From: Ornithinimicrobium ciconiae
GTDB lineage: Bacteria; Actinomycetota; Actinomycetes; Actinomycetales; Dermatophilaceae
Reading direction: 5' to 3'
Length of the DNA stretch: 64,000 nt
NCBI RefSeq assembly: GCF_007197575.1
Contig: NZ_CP041616.1
Coordinates: 1,178,001 to 1,242,000 of the forward strand
The translations under genes and the position numbers were made by a program. The notes under the pieces were generated by a model. It saw nothing but the letters and a program-made list of their open reading frames with translations. It made no database searches and had not been told where the DNA came from. This document shows positions 42,094 through 51,002 of the stretch, one piece after another. Position 1 is the stretch's first letter. Each line of letters opens with the position of its first letter.

Positions 42094-42849
42094 TCAGTGC
42101 GGTGGCTGTGCCGGGCCGCCAGCACCCGTCTCGCGGTCGGCGCGGTCACCGGGCCGGCCGTCGGTGCCGCCGTCGGTGCGAGTGGCGGTGCCGTCGCTGG
42201 GGCGGTCGACGTCCTTGGCCCGCGGCCCTCGAACGCCCTTGCGCCTGCTGGACCCGGCCCGGTCGTCCGTCGGCACGTCGTGGACCTCGGACTGCAGTCG
42301 CAGACCGCGCTCCTCCATCTCCTCCAGCAGGTTGCGCAGCTCGCTGCGCACGAAGTCCCGGGTGGCCGCGTCGCGCATCGCGATGCGCAGGGCCACCACC
42401 TCGCGGGTGAGGAACTCGGTGTCGGCCAGGTTGCGCTCGTCGCGGGTGCGGTCCTGCTCGATGACCACCTTGTCCCGGTCCGTCTGGCGGTTCTGGGCCA
42501 GAAGGATCAGCGGCGCGGCATACGAGGCCTGCAGGCTCAGCATCAGGGTGAGGAAGATGAAGGCATAGGGGTCGAACCGCAGATGGTCCGGAGCCATGAA
42601 GTTCCAGGCGATCCAGACGATGACGAAGACGGTCATGTAGCCCAGGAACCGGGCGGTGCCCATGAATCGGGCGAACGCCTCGGCGAACCGGCCGAAGGTG
42701 TCGGGGTCCATGGCGCGCCGGGTGACCAGACGCCGGCGGATCGCCAGCGGCTGGTCGAGGCGGTCCGTGCGCCCCTCGACCTCACGGTCCACGGCCCGAT
42801 CGGCGAGTCGGTCCCGCCGCGACGGGGTGGACGGCGTTGGTTCAGACAC
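42094..42849 (-). CDS. DUF1003 membrane protein
   Basis: The 251-residue protein has the DUF1003 core: two membrane helices (about 70-90 and 100-118) with WIAWN and the motif FDPYAFIFLTLMLSLQASYA followed by APLILLAQNRQ, then a conserved coiled-coil-like segment (DRDKVVIEQDRTRDERNLAD). The C-terminal 60 residues are charged and low complexity. Function is unknown. The GTG start overlaps the end of the MgtE-N/CBS gene by eight bases, so the two are coupled, hinting at a shared role in ion handling. Confidence 0.85.
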   Translation of the reverse strand: MSEPTPSTPSRRDRLADRAVDREVEGRTDRLDQPLAIRRRLVTRRAMDPDTFGRFAEAFARFMGTARFLGYMTVFVIVWIAWNFMAPDHLRFDPYAFIFLTLMLSLQASYAAPLILLAQNRQTDRDKVVIEQDRTRDERNLADTEFLTREVVALRIAMRDAATRDFVRSELRNLLEEMEERGLRLQSEVHDVPTDDRAGSSRRKGVRGPRAKDVDRPSDGTATRTDGGTDGRPGDRADRETGAGGPAQPPH

Positions 42850-44200
42850 GGGTGGCTCCCTCGCCCTTGGGGGTCAGGCCCGCCGGGCTCGCGGGGTCCG
42901 TCCCGGTCAGGTCGTCGGGCTCGTCATGCCGCTCCTCGCGCCAGTCCTCGGGCAGGATGTGATCGAGCACGTCGTCGACGGTGACCGCCCCGAGCAGGCG
43001 ACCCTCCTCGTCGGTCACCGGCAGGGCGACCATGTTGTAGTTGGCCATCAACCTGGTCACTGTCTCCAGCGAGGCGTCAGCCGTCACCGGCTCGAAGTCG
43101 CGGTCCAGGATGCTGCCCAGCGACTGGTGCGGTGGCTCGCGCAGCAACTTCTGGATGTGCACGATGCCGATGAGCCGACCGGTCGGGGTCTCCAGCGGGG
43201 GGCGACAGACATAGACCAGGGACGCGACGGCGGGGGAGAGCTCCTGACGCCGCACCGTCGCCAGAGCCTCGGCGATGCTCGCCTCCGGCCCGAGGATGAC
43301 CGGCTCCGGAGTCATCATGCCGCCCGCGGTGTTCTCGTCGTAGGTCAGCAGCCGCCGGATCGGCGCGGCCTCGTCGGGCTCCATCATCTGCAGCAGTTCC
43401 TCGACGGTGTCCGCGGGCAACTCGGAGAGCAGGTCGGTAGCGTCGTCGGGCTCCATCACCTCCAGCACGTCCGCGGCCCGCTCGGTCGTCAGACTGGTCA
43501 GGATCTCGACCCGGTCGTCGTCCGGCAGCTCCTCGAGCACGTCGGCCAGCATCTCGTCGTTCATCGCACTGGTGACCTCGGCCCGGCGCTTGGGCGTGAG
43601 GTCCTGGATCGCGTCGGCCAGGTCGGCCGGCTTGCGGTCCTCCAGGCTGTCCAGCAGCGCATGCGCCCCCTGCTCCGCGGCCGACAGGTGCAACCCCTCG
43701 ACGTCGGTGATCGGCACCAGCACCGTCTCACCCTTGGGGCGGCGCAGCTGCAGCCCGGAGCGGGACCGGCTGGGAGCGCCCTTGCGGGCGAAGATGCGAG
43801 TCACCGCCCAGTCCCGGCTCGGCAGTTGCTCCAGGGCGACGTCCTCGACCACGGCCGGCTCCAGCCCGGTCTCATGGTCGACCAGCACCCGCACCGGCCG
43901 GTCGAACAGCTCCGCGACAACGCTGGTCTCTCCGGGACGCTGCTCAAACCGGCGCATGTTGACCAGGCCTGTGGTGATGACCTGCCCGGCATCGATCGTG
44001 GTCACCCGCGTCATCGGCACGAAGACCCGCCGGCGTCCGGGGACCTCCACCACCAGACCGATCGCTCGCGGCCCGCGACCGCGTAGCCGGGTCGACAGCA
44101 CCAGGACCACATCCCGCACCCGGCCGACCTCATCGCCCAGGGGGTCAAAGACGCTCAGTCCGACCAACCGGGCCACGAAGACGCGGGAGTTGCTGCTCAC
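42842..44200 (-). CDS. Soluble MgtE N-terminal/CBS protein with PRC-barrel start
   Basis: The 452-residue protein begins with a PRC-barrel-like segment (RVFVARLVGLSVFDPLGDEV) and a second similar one (VRVLVDHETGLEPAVVED). It continues with MgtE N-domain superhelix repeats (about 195-300; LLDSLEDRKPADLADAIQDL) and two CBS domains (about 310-430). There is no transmembrane channel domain, so it is not a complete Mg2+ channel but a cytoplasmic sensor-like version. GTG 44200 is supported by TATCCT six bases upstream. It is co-translated with the DUF1003 gene. Confidence 0.85.
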   Translation of the reverse strand: MSSNSRVFVARLVGLSVFDPLGDEVGRVRDVVLVLSTRLRGRGPRAIGLVVEVPGRRRVFVPMTRVTTIDAGQVITTGLVNMRRFEQRPGETSVVAELFDRPVRVLVDHETGLEPAVVEDVALEQLPSRDWAVTRIFARKGAPSRSRSGLQLRRPKGETVLVPITDVEGLHLSAAEQGAHALLDSLEDRKPADLADAIQDLTPKRRAEVTSAMNDEMLADVLEELPDDDRVEILTSLTTERAADVLEVMEPDDATDLLSELPADTVEELLQMMEPDEAAPIRRLLTYDENTAGGMMTPEPVILGPEASIAEALATVRRQELSPAVASLVYVCRPPLETPTGRLIGIVHIQKLLREPPHQSLGSILDRDFEPVTADASLETVTRLMANYNMVALPVTDEEGRLLGAVTVDDVLDHILPEDWREERHDEPDDLTGTDPASPAGLTPKGEGATRV

Positions 44201-44206
44201 CTGGGC

Positions 44207-44212
44207 AGGATA
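44207..44212 (-). promoter_or_regulatory. -10 box of a leaderless promoter (MgtE-N/CBS gene)
   Basis: TATCCT on the minus strand, six bases before GTG 44200. Confidence 0.55.
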
Positions 44213-44317
44213 CGTGTCCGCAGCACCTGTGACCGACCTCACCGTGCGTCTGGGAATCTTCTGGGCGCCGCGTACGTCATACTTAGTGAAGGATTCAATC
44301 AATCATTTGCAAGGAGC

Positions 44318-44452
44318 ATGAACACCCAGATGGGTAACCACATCGGCAGCACGTACGACATCGCAACTCTTCGCGCCTACCGTCACCGGCTGCCCTCCGA
44401 TGTTGCACGCAAGGCGCTGAAGCCGCGCAAGAGCCGTTTCAGCCTGCGCTGA
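44318..44452 (+). CDS. Small basic protein, 44 residues
   Basis: An open frame from ATG 44318 to TGA 44450-44452 encodes MNTQMGNHIGSTYDIATLRA and ends with KALKPRKSRFSLR. It is rich in Lys/Arg at the C terminus. AAGGAG lies at 44311-44316, too close to the first ATG (one base) but 13 bases from a second in-frame ATG at 44330. The upstream DNA is unusually A+T-rich (about 44278-44310), which suggests a promoter. It has no recognisable family. It could be a genuine small protein, possibly DNA- or RNA-binding, or chance. Confidence 0.5.
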   Translation: MNTQMGNHIGSTYDIATLRAYRHRLPSDVARKALKPRKSRFSLR

Positions 44453-44519
44453 GCGGTGAACCACCACCCCGATCGGCGCGGCACGGCCCGTTGGTGAGTC
44501 CCGCGCCCGAGATCAGTGT

Positions 44520-44525
44520 CAGGAT
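44520..44525 (+). promoter_or_regulatory. -10-like box before the YflT-domain gene
   Basis: CAGGAT, six bases before GTG 44532, the leaderless arrangement. Confidence 0.4.
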
Positions 44526-44531
44526 GGTCCT

Positions 44532-45236
44532 GTGACCAGCATCCCCAGCAGCGGCCGCGGACGACTCAGCGGCCTGACTCTCGAATACCCGATGTCCCTG
44601 GGCGTCTTCGACAAGTACGAGGACGCCCAGAAGGCTGTCGACTTCCTGTCCGATCGTGAGTTTCCGGTCGAGAACTGCATGATCGTCGGGACCGACCTGC
44701 GACAGGTCGAGCGGGTCACCGGCCGCCTCACGACCGGTCGCGTGGCGCTCGCCGGCATCGTGACCGGCGTCTGGATGGGGCTCTTCGTGGGGCTGATCTT
44801 CGCGCTTTTCGCACCGAGCGGCGATGCCTTCATGACGGTCCTGTGGGCGATGCTCTTCGGAGGCGTCTTTGCTCTCGTCTGGGCGCTGATCGGACAGGCG
44901 CTGACCCGCGGTCAGCGCGACTTCACCTCGGTCTCCCAGGTCATCGCCACGCGCTATGAGGTCCTCACCGAGCACAAGTTCGCCCAGCAGGCGCGCGACC
45001 TGCTCGTCGAGTTGCCCACCAACCCCGGAGCGAGCGCCTGGACCCGGTCCCCGGCCCCGCAGCCGACCACTCCGCCGACCACTCCGCCGGCCTCCGCCCC
45101 CGAGACCCAGGACGGGTCGCGTCCCGCGCCTCCCGACCAGGGAGCGCCCGGTGGGCAGCCGGTCGGCGAGCTGCACGGCCAGGAGCCACAGGCAGCGCCC
45201 GGCGACACGGAGTCCGTCGACCCCCAGGGTCGCTAA
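44532..45236 (+). CDS. General stress protein with YflT-like domain
   Basis: This 234-residue protein carries the general-stress YflT-type domain (about 18-75; SLGVFDKYEDAQKAVDFLSD, MIVGTDL), followed by two glycine-rich membrane helices (about 75-95 and 105-125; GIVTGVWMGLFVGLIFALF). A proline-rich low-complexity tail of about 70 residues follows. In actinobacteria such proteins are often annotated as stress or magnesium-transporter-like; function is unknown. GTG 44532 fits the leaderless box. Confidence 0.75.
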   Translation: MTSIPSSGRGRLSGLTLEYPMSLGVFDKYEDAQKAVDFLSDREFPVENCMIVGTDLRQVERVTGRLTTGRVALAGIVTGVWMGLFVGLIFALFAPSGDAFMTVLWAMLFGGVFALVWALIGQALTRGQRDFTSVSQVIATRYEVLTEHKFAQQARDLLVELPTNPGASAWTRSPAPQPTTPPTTPPASAPETQDGSRPAPPDQGAPGGQPVGELHGQEPQAAPGDTESVDPQGR

Positions 45237-45263
45237 CCACCTCGTCAGGACGGGACGCCTCAC

Positions 45264-46283
45264 GTGAAGCGCATCGGCTTCCTGTCCTTCGGTCACTGGA
45301 CCGACTCACCCCACTCCCAGGTCCGGACCGCCTCGGACGCACTGCTGCAGTCCGTCGAGCTCGCGGTGGCCGCGGAGGAGATCGGTGCCGACGGTGCCTA
45401 CTACCGGGTGCACCACTTTGCCCAGCAACTGGGCTCACCGTTTCCGCTGCTGTCCGCCATCGGTGCCCGCACCCGTCGTATCGAGATCGGCACCGGCGTG
45501 ATCGACATGCGCTACGCCAACGCCCTGGCCATGGCCGAGGACGCCGGGGCGGCAGACCTGATCTCAGGTGGTCGGCTCCAGCTCGGCATCAGCCGTGGGT
45601 CACCCGAGCAGGTCATCGCGGGCTACGAGCACTTCGGCCACGTGCCGCTCGAGGGTGAGAGCGACGCTGACCTGGCCCGCCGGCATACGGCCCGCTTCCT
45701 CGAGGTGCTCGTGGGGGAGGGTTTCGCCGAGCCCAACCCGCGACCGATGTTTCCCAACCCACCCGGGCTGCTGCGCATCGAGCCACACTCACCGGGGCTG
45801 CGTCGACGCATCTGGTGGGGTACCGGATCCCGCGCCACGGCGGAGTGGACCGCGCGCAGGGGGATGAACCTGATGAGCTCGACGCTGCTGACCGAGGACA
45901 CCGGCGTGCCCTTCCACCAGCTGCAGGCCGAGCAGATCCAGGTCTTCCGGGACGCCTGGACACAGGCCGGTCACGACTGGACCCCGCAGGTCTCGGTGAG
46001 TCGCAGCATCTTCCCGATCGTCACCGACACCGACCACCAGCTCTTTGGGCTGCAGACGCGCAGCCGGGACCAGGTCGGTCACCTCGAGGGTGGCCCGGCC
46101 CGCTTCGGCAAGACGTATGCCGGGGAGCCGGACGCGATCATCGAGCAGCTTGCGCAGGACGATGCGATCGCGGCGGCCGACGTGCTGCTGCTGACCGTGC
46201 CCAACCAGCTCGGCGTGGACTACAACGTGCACATCCTGGACAGCGTGCTGCGCCACGTGGCACCCGGGCTGGGCTGGCGCTGA
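45264..46283 (+). CDS. Luciferase-like (LLM class) flavin oxidoreductase
   Basis: The 339-residue protein is a bacterial-luciferase-fold monooxygenase: IGFLSFGHWT at the start, GADGAYYRVHHFAQQLGSPF, RIEIGTGVIDMRYANALAMA and the flavin loop GRLQLGISRGSPEQVI. It is a different branch from the enzyme at 1942-2916. Cofactor (FMN or F420) and substrate are not determinable. GTG 45264 is the likely start. It ends three bases from the convergent aminopeptidase gene. Confidence 0.8.
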   Translation: MKRIGFLSFGHWTDSPHSQVRTASDALLQSVELAVAAEEIGADGAYYRVHHFAQQLGSPFPLLSAIGARTRRIEIGTGVIDMRYANALAMAEDAGAADLISGGRLQLGISRGSPEQVIAGYEHFGHVPLEGESDADLARRHTARFLEVLVGEGFAEPNPRPMFPNPPGLLRIEPHSPGLRRRIWWGTGSRATAEWTARRGMNLMSSTLLTEDTGVPFHQLQAEQIQVFRDAWTQAGHDWTPQVSVSRSIFPIVTDTDHQLFGLQTRSRDQVGHLEGGPARFGKTYAGEPDAIIEQLAQDDAIAAADVLLLTVPNQLGVDYNVHILDSVLRHVAPGLGWR

Positions 46284-46286
46284 TCC

Positions 46287-47780
46287 CTAACGCTTGCCGC
46301 CCGAACGGACCCATGCCTCGACATCGTCGGCGGTGCGGGGGAGCGCGACCGACAGGTTGCGGCACCCGTCGTCGGTGATGACGATGTCGTCCTCGATGCG
46401 CACCCCGATCCCGCGGTACTCCTCCGGCACGAGCAGGTCGTCCGCCTTGAAGTACAGGCCCGGCTCCACGGTCAGCACCATGCCCGGCTTCAGCTCCGCG
46501 TCCATGTAGTCCTCGCGGAGGGCCAGCGCGCAGTCGTGCACGTCGAGGCCCAGGTGGTGGCTGGTGCCGTGCACCATCCAGCGACGGTGCAGCTGGCCGT
46601 GCTCGGCGTCCAGGGTGTCCTCGACCGTGACGCCCTCGGGCAGCAGGCCCCACTCGTGGAGCTTGGTGGCGATGACCCTGATCGCCGCGGCATGGACGTC
46701 GCTGAACTTGTTGCCCGGCTTCGCGGCGGCCAGTCCGGCCTCCTGGGCCTCGAGGACCGCCTCATAGATCTTGCGCTGGATCTCGGTGAAGGTGCCGTTG
46801 ACGGGGACCGTGCGGGTGACGTCGGCGGTGAAGAGTGAGTCGATCTCGACGCCGGCGTCGAGCAGGAGGAGTCCCCCGTCCGTGACCTCGCCGGTGTTGC
46901 GGATCCAGTGCAGCGTGGTGGCGTGGTCGCCCGCCGCGCAGATCGAGTCGTAGCCCACCCCGTTGCCCGAGTGTCGGGCGTGCAGCCCGAAGACGCCCTC
47001 GACCCAGCGCTCGCCGCGCCCGCGGCGCACTGCCTCTGGCAACTCGGCGACGACCGCATCGAACGCCTCCGTGGTCGCGTCGCAGGCCTGCTGCATCTGC
47101 TCGACCTCCCACTCATCCTTGACCAGCCGCAGCGTGGACAGGAAGCGGGAGAGATCGACGTCTGCCTGCGCGGACGTCTCGGCGTTGTGCTCGACGGACT
47201 GGCTGCGGGCGGTCTCGACGACCTCCGCGACCTCGCTGTCCGCCTCGCGCACGACCCGGATGCCGATGGCCCCGGCGTCCTTGGAGACCGCGTCGGGCAA
47301 CTCGGACAGGTCCCGGGTCGAGATGCCGAGCTCGGCGGCCATGCTCGCCAGGGTGGGGCGCCGACCGACCCAGAACTCACCGACGCGAGCATCGGCGAAG
47401 AACTCCTCGCTGTCGCGCCCGGCCAACGGACGGAAGTAGAGGACAGCCTCGTGCCCACCCTCCTCCAACGGGTCCAGGACCAGCACGGCGTCCGGCTCAC
47501 GGTCCGAGCCCAGGCCGGTCAGGTGCGCGAAGGCGCTGTGCGGACGGAAGACATAGTCGGTGTCATTGCTGCGCACCTTCAGGCCGCCAGCAGGAATCAC
47601 CAGGCGCTCCCCGGGGAAGGCGGCGGAGACGCTGTCCCGGCGCGCGTCGGCATACCGTGCAGCCTCGGACTGGGTGGGCAGCTCGGTGTCGTGCTCGGCC
47701 CACCCCCGGGCGATGAAGGCCCGGAACGCGGGGCTGGTCGGGCGGCTGCGGTGCTCGGGCTTGGGCTGCTTCTCACTCAC
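46287..47780 (-). CDS. pepP: Xaa-Pro aminopeptidase (aminopeptidase P)
   Basis: PepP removes an N-terminal residue before proline. The 497-residue M24B protein has the N-terminal AMP_N domain (FRAFIARGWAEHD, VRSNDTDYVFRPHSAFAHLT) and the pita-bread catalytic domain. All five metal ligands are visible: Asp in LLLDAGVEID, Asp in TADVTRT, His in GTSHHLGLDVHD, Glu in TVEPGLYF and Glu in VRIEDDIVIT. GTG 47780 is supported by GAGGAT six bases upstream. It is divergent from thrE. Confidence 0.92.
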   Translation of the reverse strand: MSEKQPKPEHRSRPTSPAFRAFIARGWAEHDTELPTQSEAARYADARRDSVSAAFPGERLVIPAGGLKVRSNDTDYVFRPHSAFAHLTGLGSDREPDAVLVLDPLEEGGHEAVLYFRPLAGRDSEEFFADARVGEFWVGRRPTLASMAAELGISTRDLSELPDAVSKDAGAIGIRVVREADSEVAEVVETARSQSVEHNAETSAQADVDLSRFLSTLRLVKDEWEVEQMQQACDATTEAFDAVVAELPEAVRRGRGERWVEGVFGLHARHSGNGVGYDSICAAGDHATTLHWIRNTGEVTDGGLLLLDAGVEIDSLFTADVTRTVPVNGTFTEIQRKIYEAVLEAQEAGLAAAKPGNKFSDVHAAAIRVIATKLHEWGLLPEGVTVEDTLDAEHGQLHRRWMVHGTSHHLGLDVHDCALALREDYMDAELKPGMVLTVEPGLYFKADDLLVPEEYRGIGVRIEDDIVITDDGCRNLSVALPRTADDVEAWVRSGGKR

Positions 47781-47786
47781 CGCTCA

Positions 47787-47832
47787 ATCCTCGCATGTCC
47801 GGGGCGCCGGTCCGCTGCGGAGTCCCTAGGGT
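47787..47832. promoter_or_regulatory. Divergent leaderless promoters, pepP and thrE
   Basis: GAGGAT on the minus strand (47787-47792) is six bases before the pepP start; TAGGGT on the plus strand (47827-47832) is six bases before the thrE start at 47839. The two predicted transcription starts are only about 58 bp apart, so the promoters must share DNA. Confidence 0.5.
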
Positions 47833-47838
47833 GGGTGG

Positions 47839-49371
47839 GTGACCGATCGCCCCAACCTGCCTGACGTGCCGCTCGGTGCCACCGAGGTGCCGCTGGGTGG
47901 TGACGTCACCGGTCCGCAGGTGATCACCGGGCCTCAGGTCCGGGCCACCCCGCGCGTCGGCCGGGACTGGAGGCGGCGCGCGCAGTGGGCGGTGCGAGGG
48001 GTCAGCCCGCCCACCACGGCGATTGCCGTGCCGGGCAGCGACGACGAGGTGAGCCAACGACACGCCCGTGCCGTCATCGATCTGGCGCTGCGGGTGGGCG
48101 AGGCGATGCTGTCGACGGGGGCCTCGGCCTCAGAGGTCGTGGCGACGGTCCTGCGGCTGACCGGGGCCTATGGCATCCGGTCCGCTCACGTCGACATCAC
48201 CTTTACGTCCATCACGGTGTCCATCCACCGCGGCCTGAACGACGACCCCCTGGCTGTGCTGCGGGTGATCCGGGTGCGGAGCCTGGACTACACCCGGCTG
48301 CAGCACCTGCAGCTGCTGGTGGATGAGATTGCCCACCGGGCGCCGGGCGAGGAGGCCCTCGATCCGGAGGTGGCACGCGACCGGCTCGCGCACATCCTGT
48401 CCGCTCCGCACCCCTACCGCCGGTGGCTGGCGACGAGCGGCAGCGCGTTGCTGGCCGTGGGTGTCGTCGTGCTCTTCGGCGCCGAGTGGTTCACCATGGC
48501 CCTTGCCGCCCTGTCCGCGGTGCTCATCGATCAGGTGCAGCGTTGGCTGTCCCGGCTCGGTGTCGCGGCCTTCTTCAGCCAGGCCGTCAGCGCCGCGATA
48601 CCGACCGCCCTGGCCGTGCTGATCTTCTGGTTACTCTCTCAGGGGTGGGACATCCCCGGCATCGACCAGCCATCCCTCGTGGTCATCGCCGGCATCATCA
48701 TGCTGCTGGCGGGACTGACCGTGATGGGCGCGGCCCAGGACGCCATCGACGGCTACTACGTCACGGCGGGAGCCAGGGGTCTGGAGGTGCTCGTCCTCAC
48801 CCTCGGCATCGCGGTTGGCGTGACCACGGTCCTGGGTCTGGCCTGGCGTCTCGGTGTGCCGATGGAGATCAGTCCCAACCTCATCCTGAGGGGGTCACCA
48901 CTGGTGGTCACCGTCGCGGCGGCCGCCATTGCCGGCGGCTTCGCGCTGTCCACCTATACCGGTCTTCGTGCGACGCTGCTGGCAGCCGCCATCTCCGCCG
49001 GGGCCTCGGTGATCTATCAGGTCATGCTCGAGCTCCAGCTGGGCACCGGCGAGTCGGTGGTCCTGCCCGCCGCCGTGGTCGGTGCCCTGGCGTATGCCGC
49101 GCACCGCGTCCTGCGCGTCCCAGAACTGGCCATCATCACTGCGGGGATCGTGCCCATGCTCCCCGGGCTCGCCGTCTATCGCGCTCTGTTCCAGCTGATG
49201 GACAACACCGTCTTGTTCCCGAACGCCGCGACCGACTTCATCATTGCCCTGTCGATCGGCCTCGGCCTGGCCTCCGGGGTCTGGATCGGGCAGTATGCCG
49301 CGCGCCGCAAGTTCGGGCTGGACCTGGCGGCGCAGCGGGCCCGCGCGCGGTCCCGGGGTGCGCCGCTCTGA
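47839..49371 (+). CDS. thrE: Threonine/serine exporter family protein
   Basis: The 510-residue protein fuses the two ThrE domains: a first half with the cytoplasmic motif VGEAMLSTGASASEVVATVL and YGIRSAHVDITFTSITVSIH, plus about five helices, and a second half with GALAYAAHRVL and PELAIITAGIVPMLPGLAVY. About ten membrane helices are predicted. ThrE exports threonine and serine in Corynebacterium. GTG 47839 fits the leaderless box. Its TGA stop touches the stop of the convergent lipoprotein gene (TGATCA). Confidence 0.88.
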   Translation: MTDRPNLPDVPLGATEVPLGGDVTGPQVITGPQVRATPRVGRDWRRRAQWAVRGVSPPTTAIAVPGSDDEVSQRHARAVIDLALRVGEAMLSTGASASEVVATVLRLTGAYGIRSAHVDITFTSITVSIHRGLNDDPLAVLRVIRVRSLDYTRLQHLQLLVDEIAHRAPGEEALDPEVARDRLAHILSAPHPYRRWLATSGSALLAVGVVVLFGAEWFTMALAALSAVLIDQVQRWLSRLGVAAFFSQAVSAAIPTALAVLIFWLLSQGWDIPGIDQPSLVVIAGIIMLLAGLTVMGAAQDAIDGYYVTAGARGLEVLVLTLGIAVGVTTVLGLAWRLGVPMEISPNLILRGSPLVVTVAAAAIAGGFALSTYTGLRATLLAAAISAGASVIYQVMLELQLGTGESVVLPAAVVGALAYAAHRVLRVPELAIITAGIVPMLPGLAVYRALFQLMDNTVLFPNAATDFIIALSIGLGLASGVWIGQYAARRKFGLDLAAQRARARSRGAPL

Positions 49372-50094
49372 TCAGTCGGCCCAGGACCAGGTGTCCAGCA
49401 CCTCGTCCATCACCGGCTCGGTGGCTTCCTGCTGGGTCTTGGCACTGCTGAAGGTGGCGACGTAGAGGCGATCTCCGTGCTCGACCCACCACTGGGTCTG
49501 CGCGACCTCCACCCCGCTGGTGGTGCGGGTCAGGACGAACCCGAAGGCTTCTTCGCCGTCGATCTCGATGGGGTCGATCAGCTCATACTCCCCGTCGGCG
49601 CCGGCGACCTGCTCAGCCGCTGCTTCGATCGACTGCTCGAGGTCGCCGATGGGGTCCTCGCTGGCCACCACGAGGTTGGTGAAGAACTCATCGGTCTTCT
49701 CGTCGTCGCGCAGGGCGATCTCGACCTCCTGCTCGACCTGTCCGGTCACGTCCAGCCACCCCGCAGGTGGCGTGACGGTGAAGGCCTGGTCCGCCGACGT
49801 CGCGGGCCCGCTCTGGGTGGTGGCCTCTGCGTCGTCGGCCGGGTTGGTGGTGGTCTCTGCGTCGTCGGCCGGGTCGGTGGTGGCCTCTGCGTCGTCGGCC
49901 GGGTCGGTCGTCGCCTGCACGTCGTCGGTGGGCGTGTCGCTCTCTTCCGACGCCGAGGGGGAGTCCTCGATCTCGGGATCGTCGTCGCTGCTGCAGCCGG
50001 CCAGCATCAGGGCGCTCAGCCCGACTCCCACGGCTGCGGTGCGCCAGGTGGAGGCGCGTCGGATCAGGGTTCCTCGGTCTTTTCGAGCAGTCAC
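49372..50094 (-). CDS. Lipoprotein with acidic repeats
   Basis: The 240-residue protein has a lipobox ending LSALMLAGC, so it should be anchored by lipid outside the membrane. An acidic Thr/Asp-rich linker follows (about 35-95) with a ten-residue repeat of the type DDAEATTDPA occurring four times. The C-terminal globular domain (about 105-240; FTVTPPAGWLDVTG, WWVEHGDRLYVATF) has the look of an extracytoplasmic lipoprotein domain of unknown function (PsbP/LpqN-like). GTG 50094 is chosen because CATACT lies seven bases before it and the signal peptide starts there. Confidence 0.8.
   Translation of the reverse strand: MTARKDRGTLIRRASTWRTAAVGVGLSALMLAGCSSDDDPEIEDSPSASEESDTPTDDVQATTDPADDAEATTDPADDAETTTNPADDAEATTQSGPATSADQAFTVTPPAGWLDVTGQVEQEVEIALRDDEKTDEFFTNLVVASEDPIGDLEQSIEAAAEQVAGADGEYELIDPIEIDGEEAFGFVLTRTTSGVEVAQTQWWVEHGDRLYVATFSSAKTQQEATEPVMDEVLDTWSWAD
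49817..49929. repeat. 30-bp tandem repeat inside the lipoprotein gene
   Basis: Almost four units with a 30-bp period encode the acidic ten-residue repeat (DDAEATTDPA and variants). The period is a multiple of three, as expected for a coding repeat. Confidence 0.9.
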
Positions 50095-50101
50095 CCGACC
50101 C

Positions 50102-50129
50102 AGTATGCCGCGCTCGGGCCGCGTAGGTT
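50102..50129. promoter_or_regulatory. Divergent leaderless promoters, lipoprotein and PHP genes
   Basis: CATACT on the minus strand (50102-50107) is seven bases before the lipoprotein start at 50094; TAGGTT on the plus strand (50124-50129) is six bases before ATG 50136. The start codons are 41 bp apart, so each promoter's -35 region overlaps the other gene. Confidence 0.5.
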
Positions 50130-50135
50130 GCATCT

Positions 50136-51002
50136 ATGCGTATCGACCTGCACACCCACTCCACCGCCAGCGACGGCACGGAGCCGCCCGAGCAGGTGGT
50201 CAGGGCTGGCGCCGCCGCAGGCCTGGACGTGCTGGCGCTGACGGACCACGACACGACCGTGGGGTGGGAGGCCGCCGGTCACGCGGGCGCGCAGGCAGGC
50301 GTCACCGTGGTGCCCGGGATGGAGTTGTCCTGCTCCTTCCGCGGCATCAGCCTGCACGTGCTCGCCTACCTGTTCGACCCTGCCGCCGAGGACCTGCTGG
50401 CGGAGACGACCCGCTCGCGCGAGTCGCGCGAGACCCGCTTGCAGGCGATGGCCGAGCTGCTGATCGAGGACGGCCACCTGGACAGCTACGAGCAGGTGCT
50501 GGCGCAGGTCCCCGCCGGTGCCACGATGGGCCGTCCGCACCTGGCCGACGCCATGGTCGCTGCCGGGCGGTTCGCCAGTCGTGACGAGGCGTTCGCCGAT
50601 GTCCTCAGTTCCCGATCCCGCTACTACGTCGGGCACTATGCGCCTTCTCCGGTGACCGCGGTCCAGGCCATCCGTGCAGCCGGGGGTGTGCCGGTCATCG
50701 CGCACCCCTTTGCAGACTCGCGCGGCCGCACGGTCGGCGAGGACGTCATCGAGCAGATGGCGCTGGCGGGACTCGCCGGGATCGAGGTCGACCACCGCGA
50801 CCACTCACCACAGGCTCGGGAGCGAGCCGCTGCGCTGGCGCGGCGGCTGGGACTGTTGGCGACAGGGTCCAGCGACTATCACGGCACCGGCAAGCCGAAC
50901 CGTCTTGGTGAGAACACCACGAGTGAAGGGGTGCTCCACGCCATCCTGGAACTCGGGACCGGGTCGGGCCTATTCGGGGCTGATCTCGCCCGTCGGGGCT
51001 GA
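50136..51002 (+). CDS. PHP-domain phosphoesterase
   Basis: The 288-residue protein is a PHP metal-dependent phosphoesterase with the four motifs: IDLHTHSTASDG, LALTDHDTTVGW, VPVIAHPFAD and GSSDYHGTGKP. Stand-alone relatives (for example YciV/RNase AM and Chromobacterium CV1693) cleave 3'-phosphates from nucleoside bisphosphates or short RNA. ATG 50136 fits the TAGGTT box. The last residues (GADLARRG) are encoded by a 19-bp direct repeat that contains the stop codon. Confidence 0.85.
   Translation: MRIDLHTHSTASDGTEPPEQVVRAGAAAGLDVLALTDHDTTVGWEAAGHAGAQAGVTVVPGMELSCSFRGISLHVLAYLFDPAAEDLLAETTRSRESRETRLQAMAELLIEDGHLDSYEQVLAQVPAGATMGRPHLADAMVAAGRFASRDEAFADVLSSRSRYYVGHYAPSPVTAVQAIRAAGGVPVIAHPFADSRGRTVGEDVIEQMALAGLAGIEVDHRDHSPQARERAAALARRLGLLATGSSDYHGTGKPNRLGENTTSEGVLHAILELGTGSGLFGADLARRG

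Noticed and set aside
42842..44200. Complete MgtE magnesium channel
   Set aside because: No transmembrane domain follows the CBS pair; the stop is reached directly after it.
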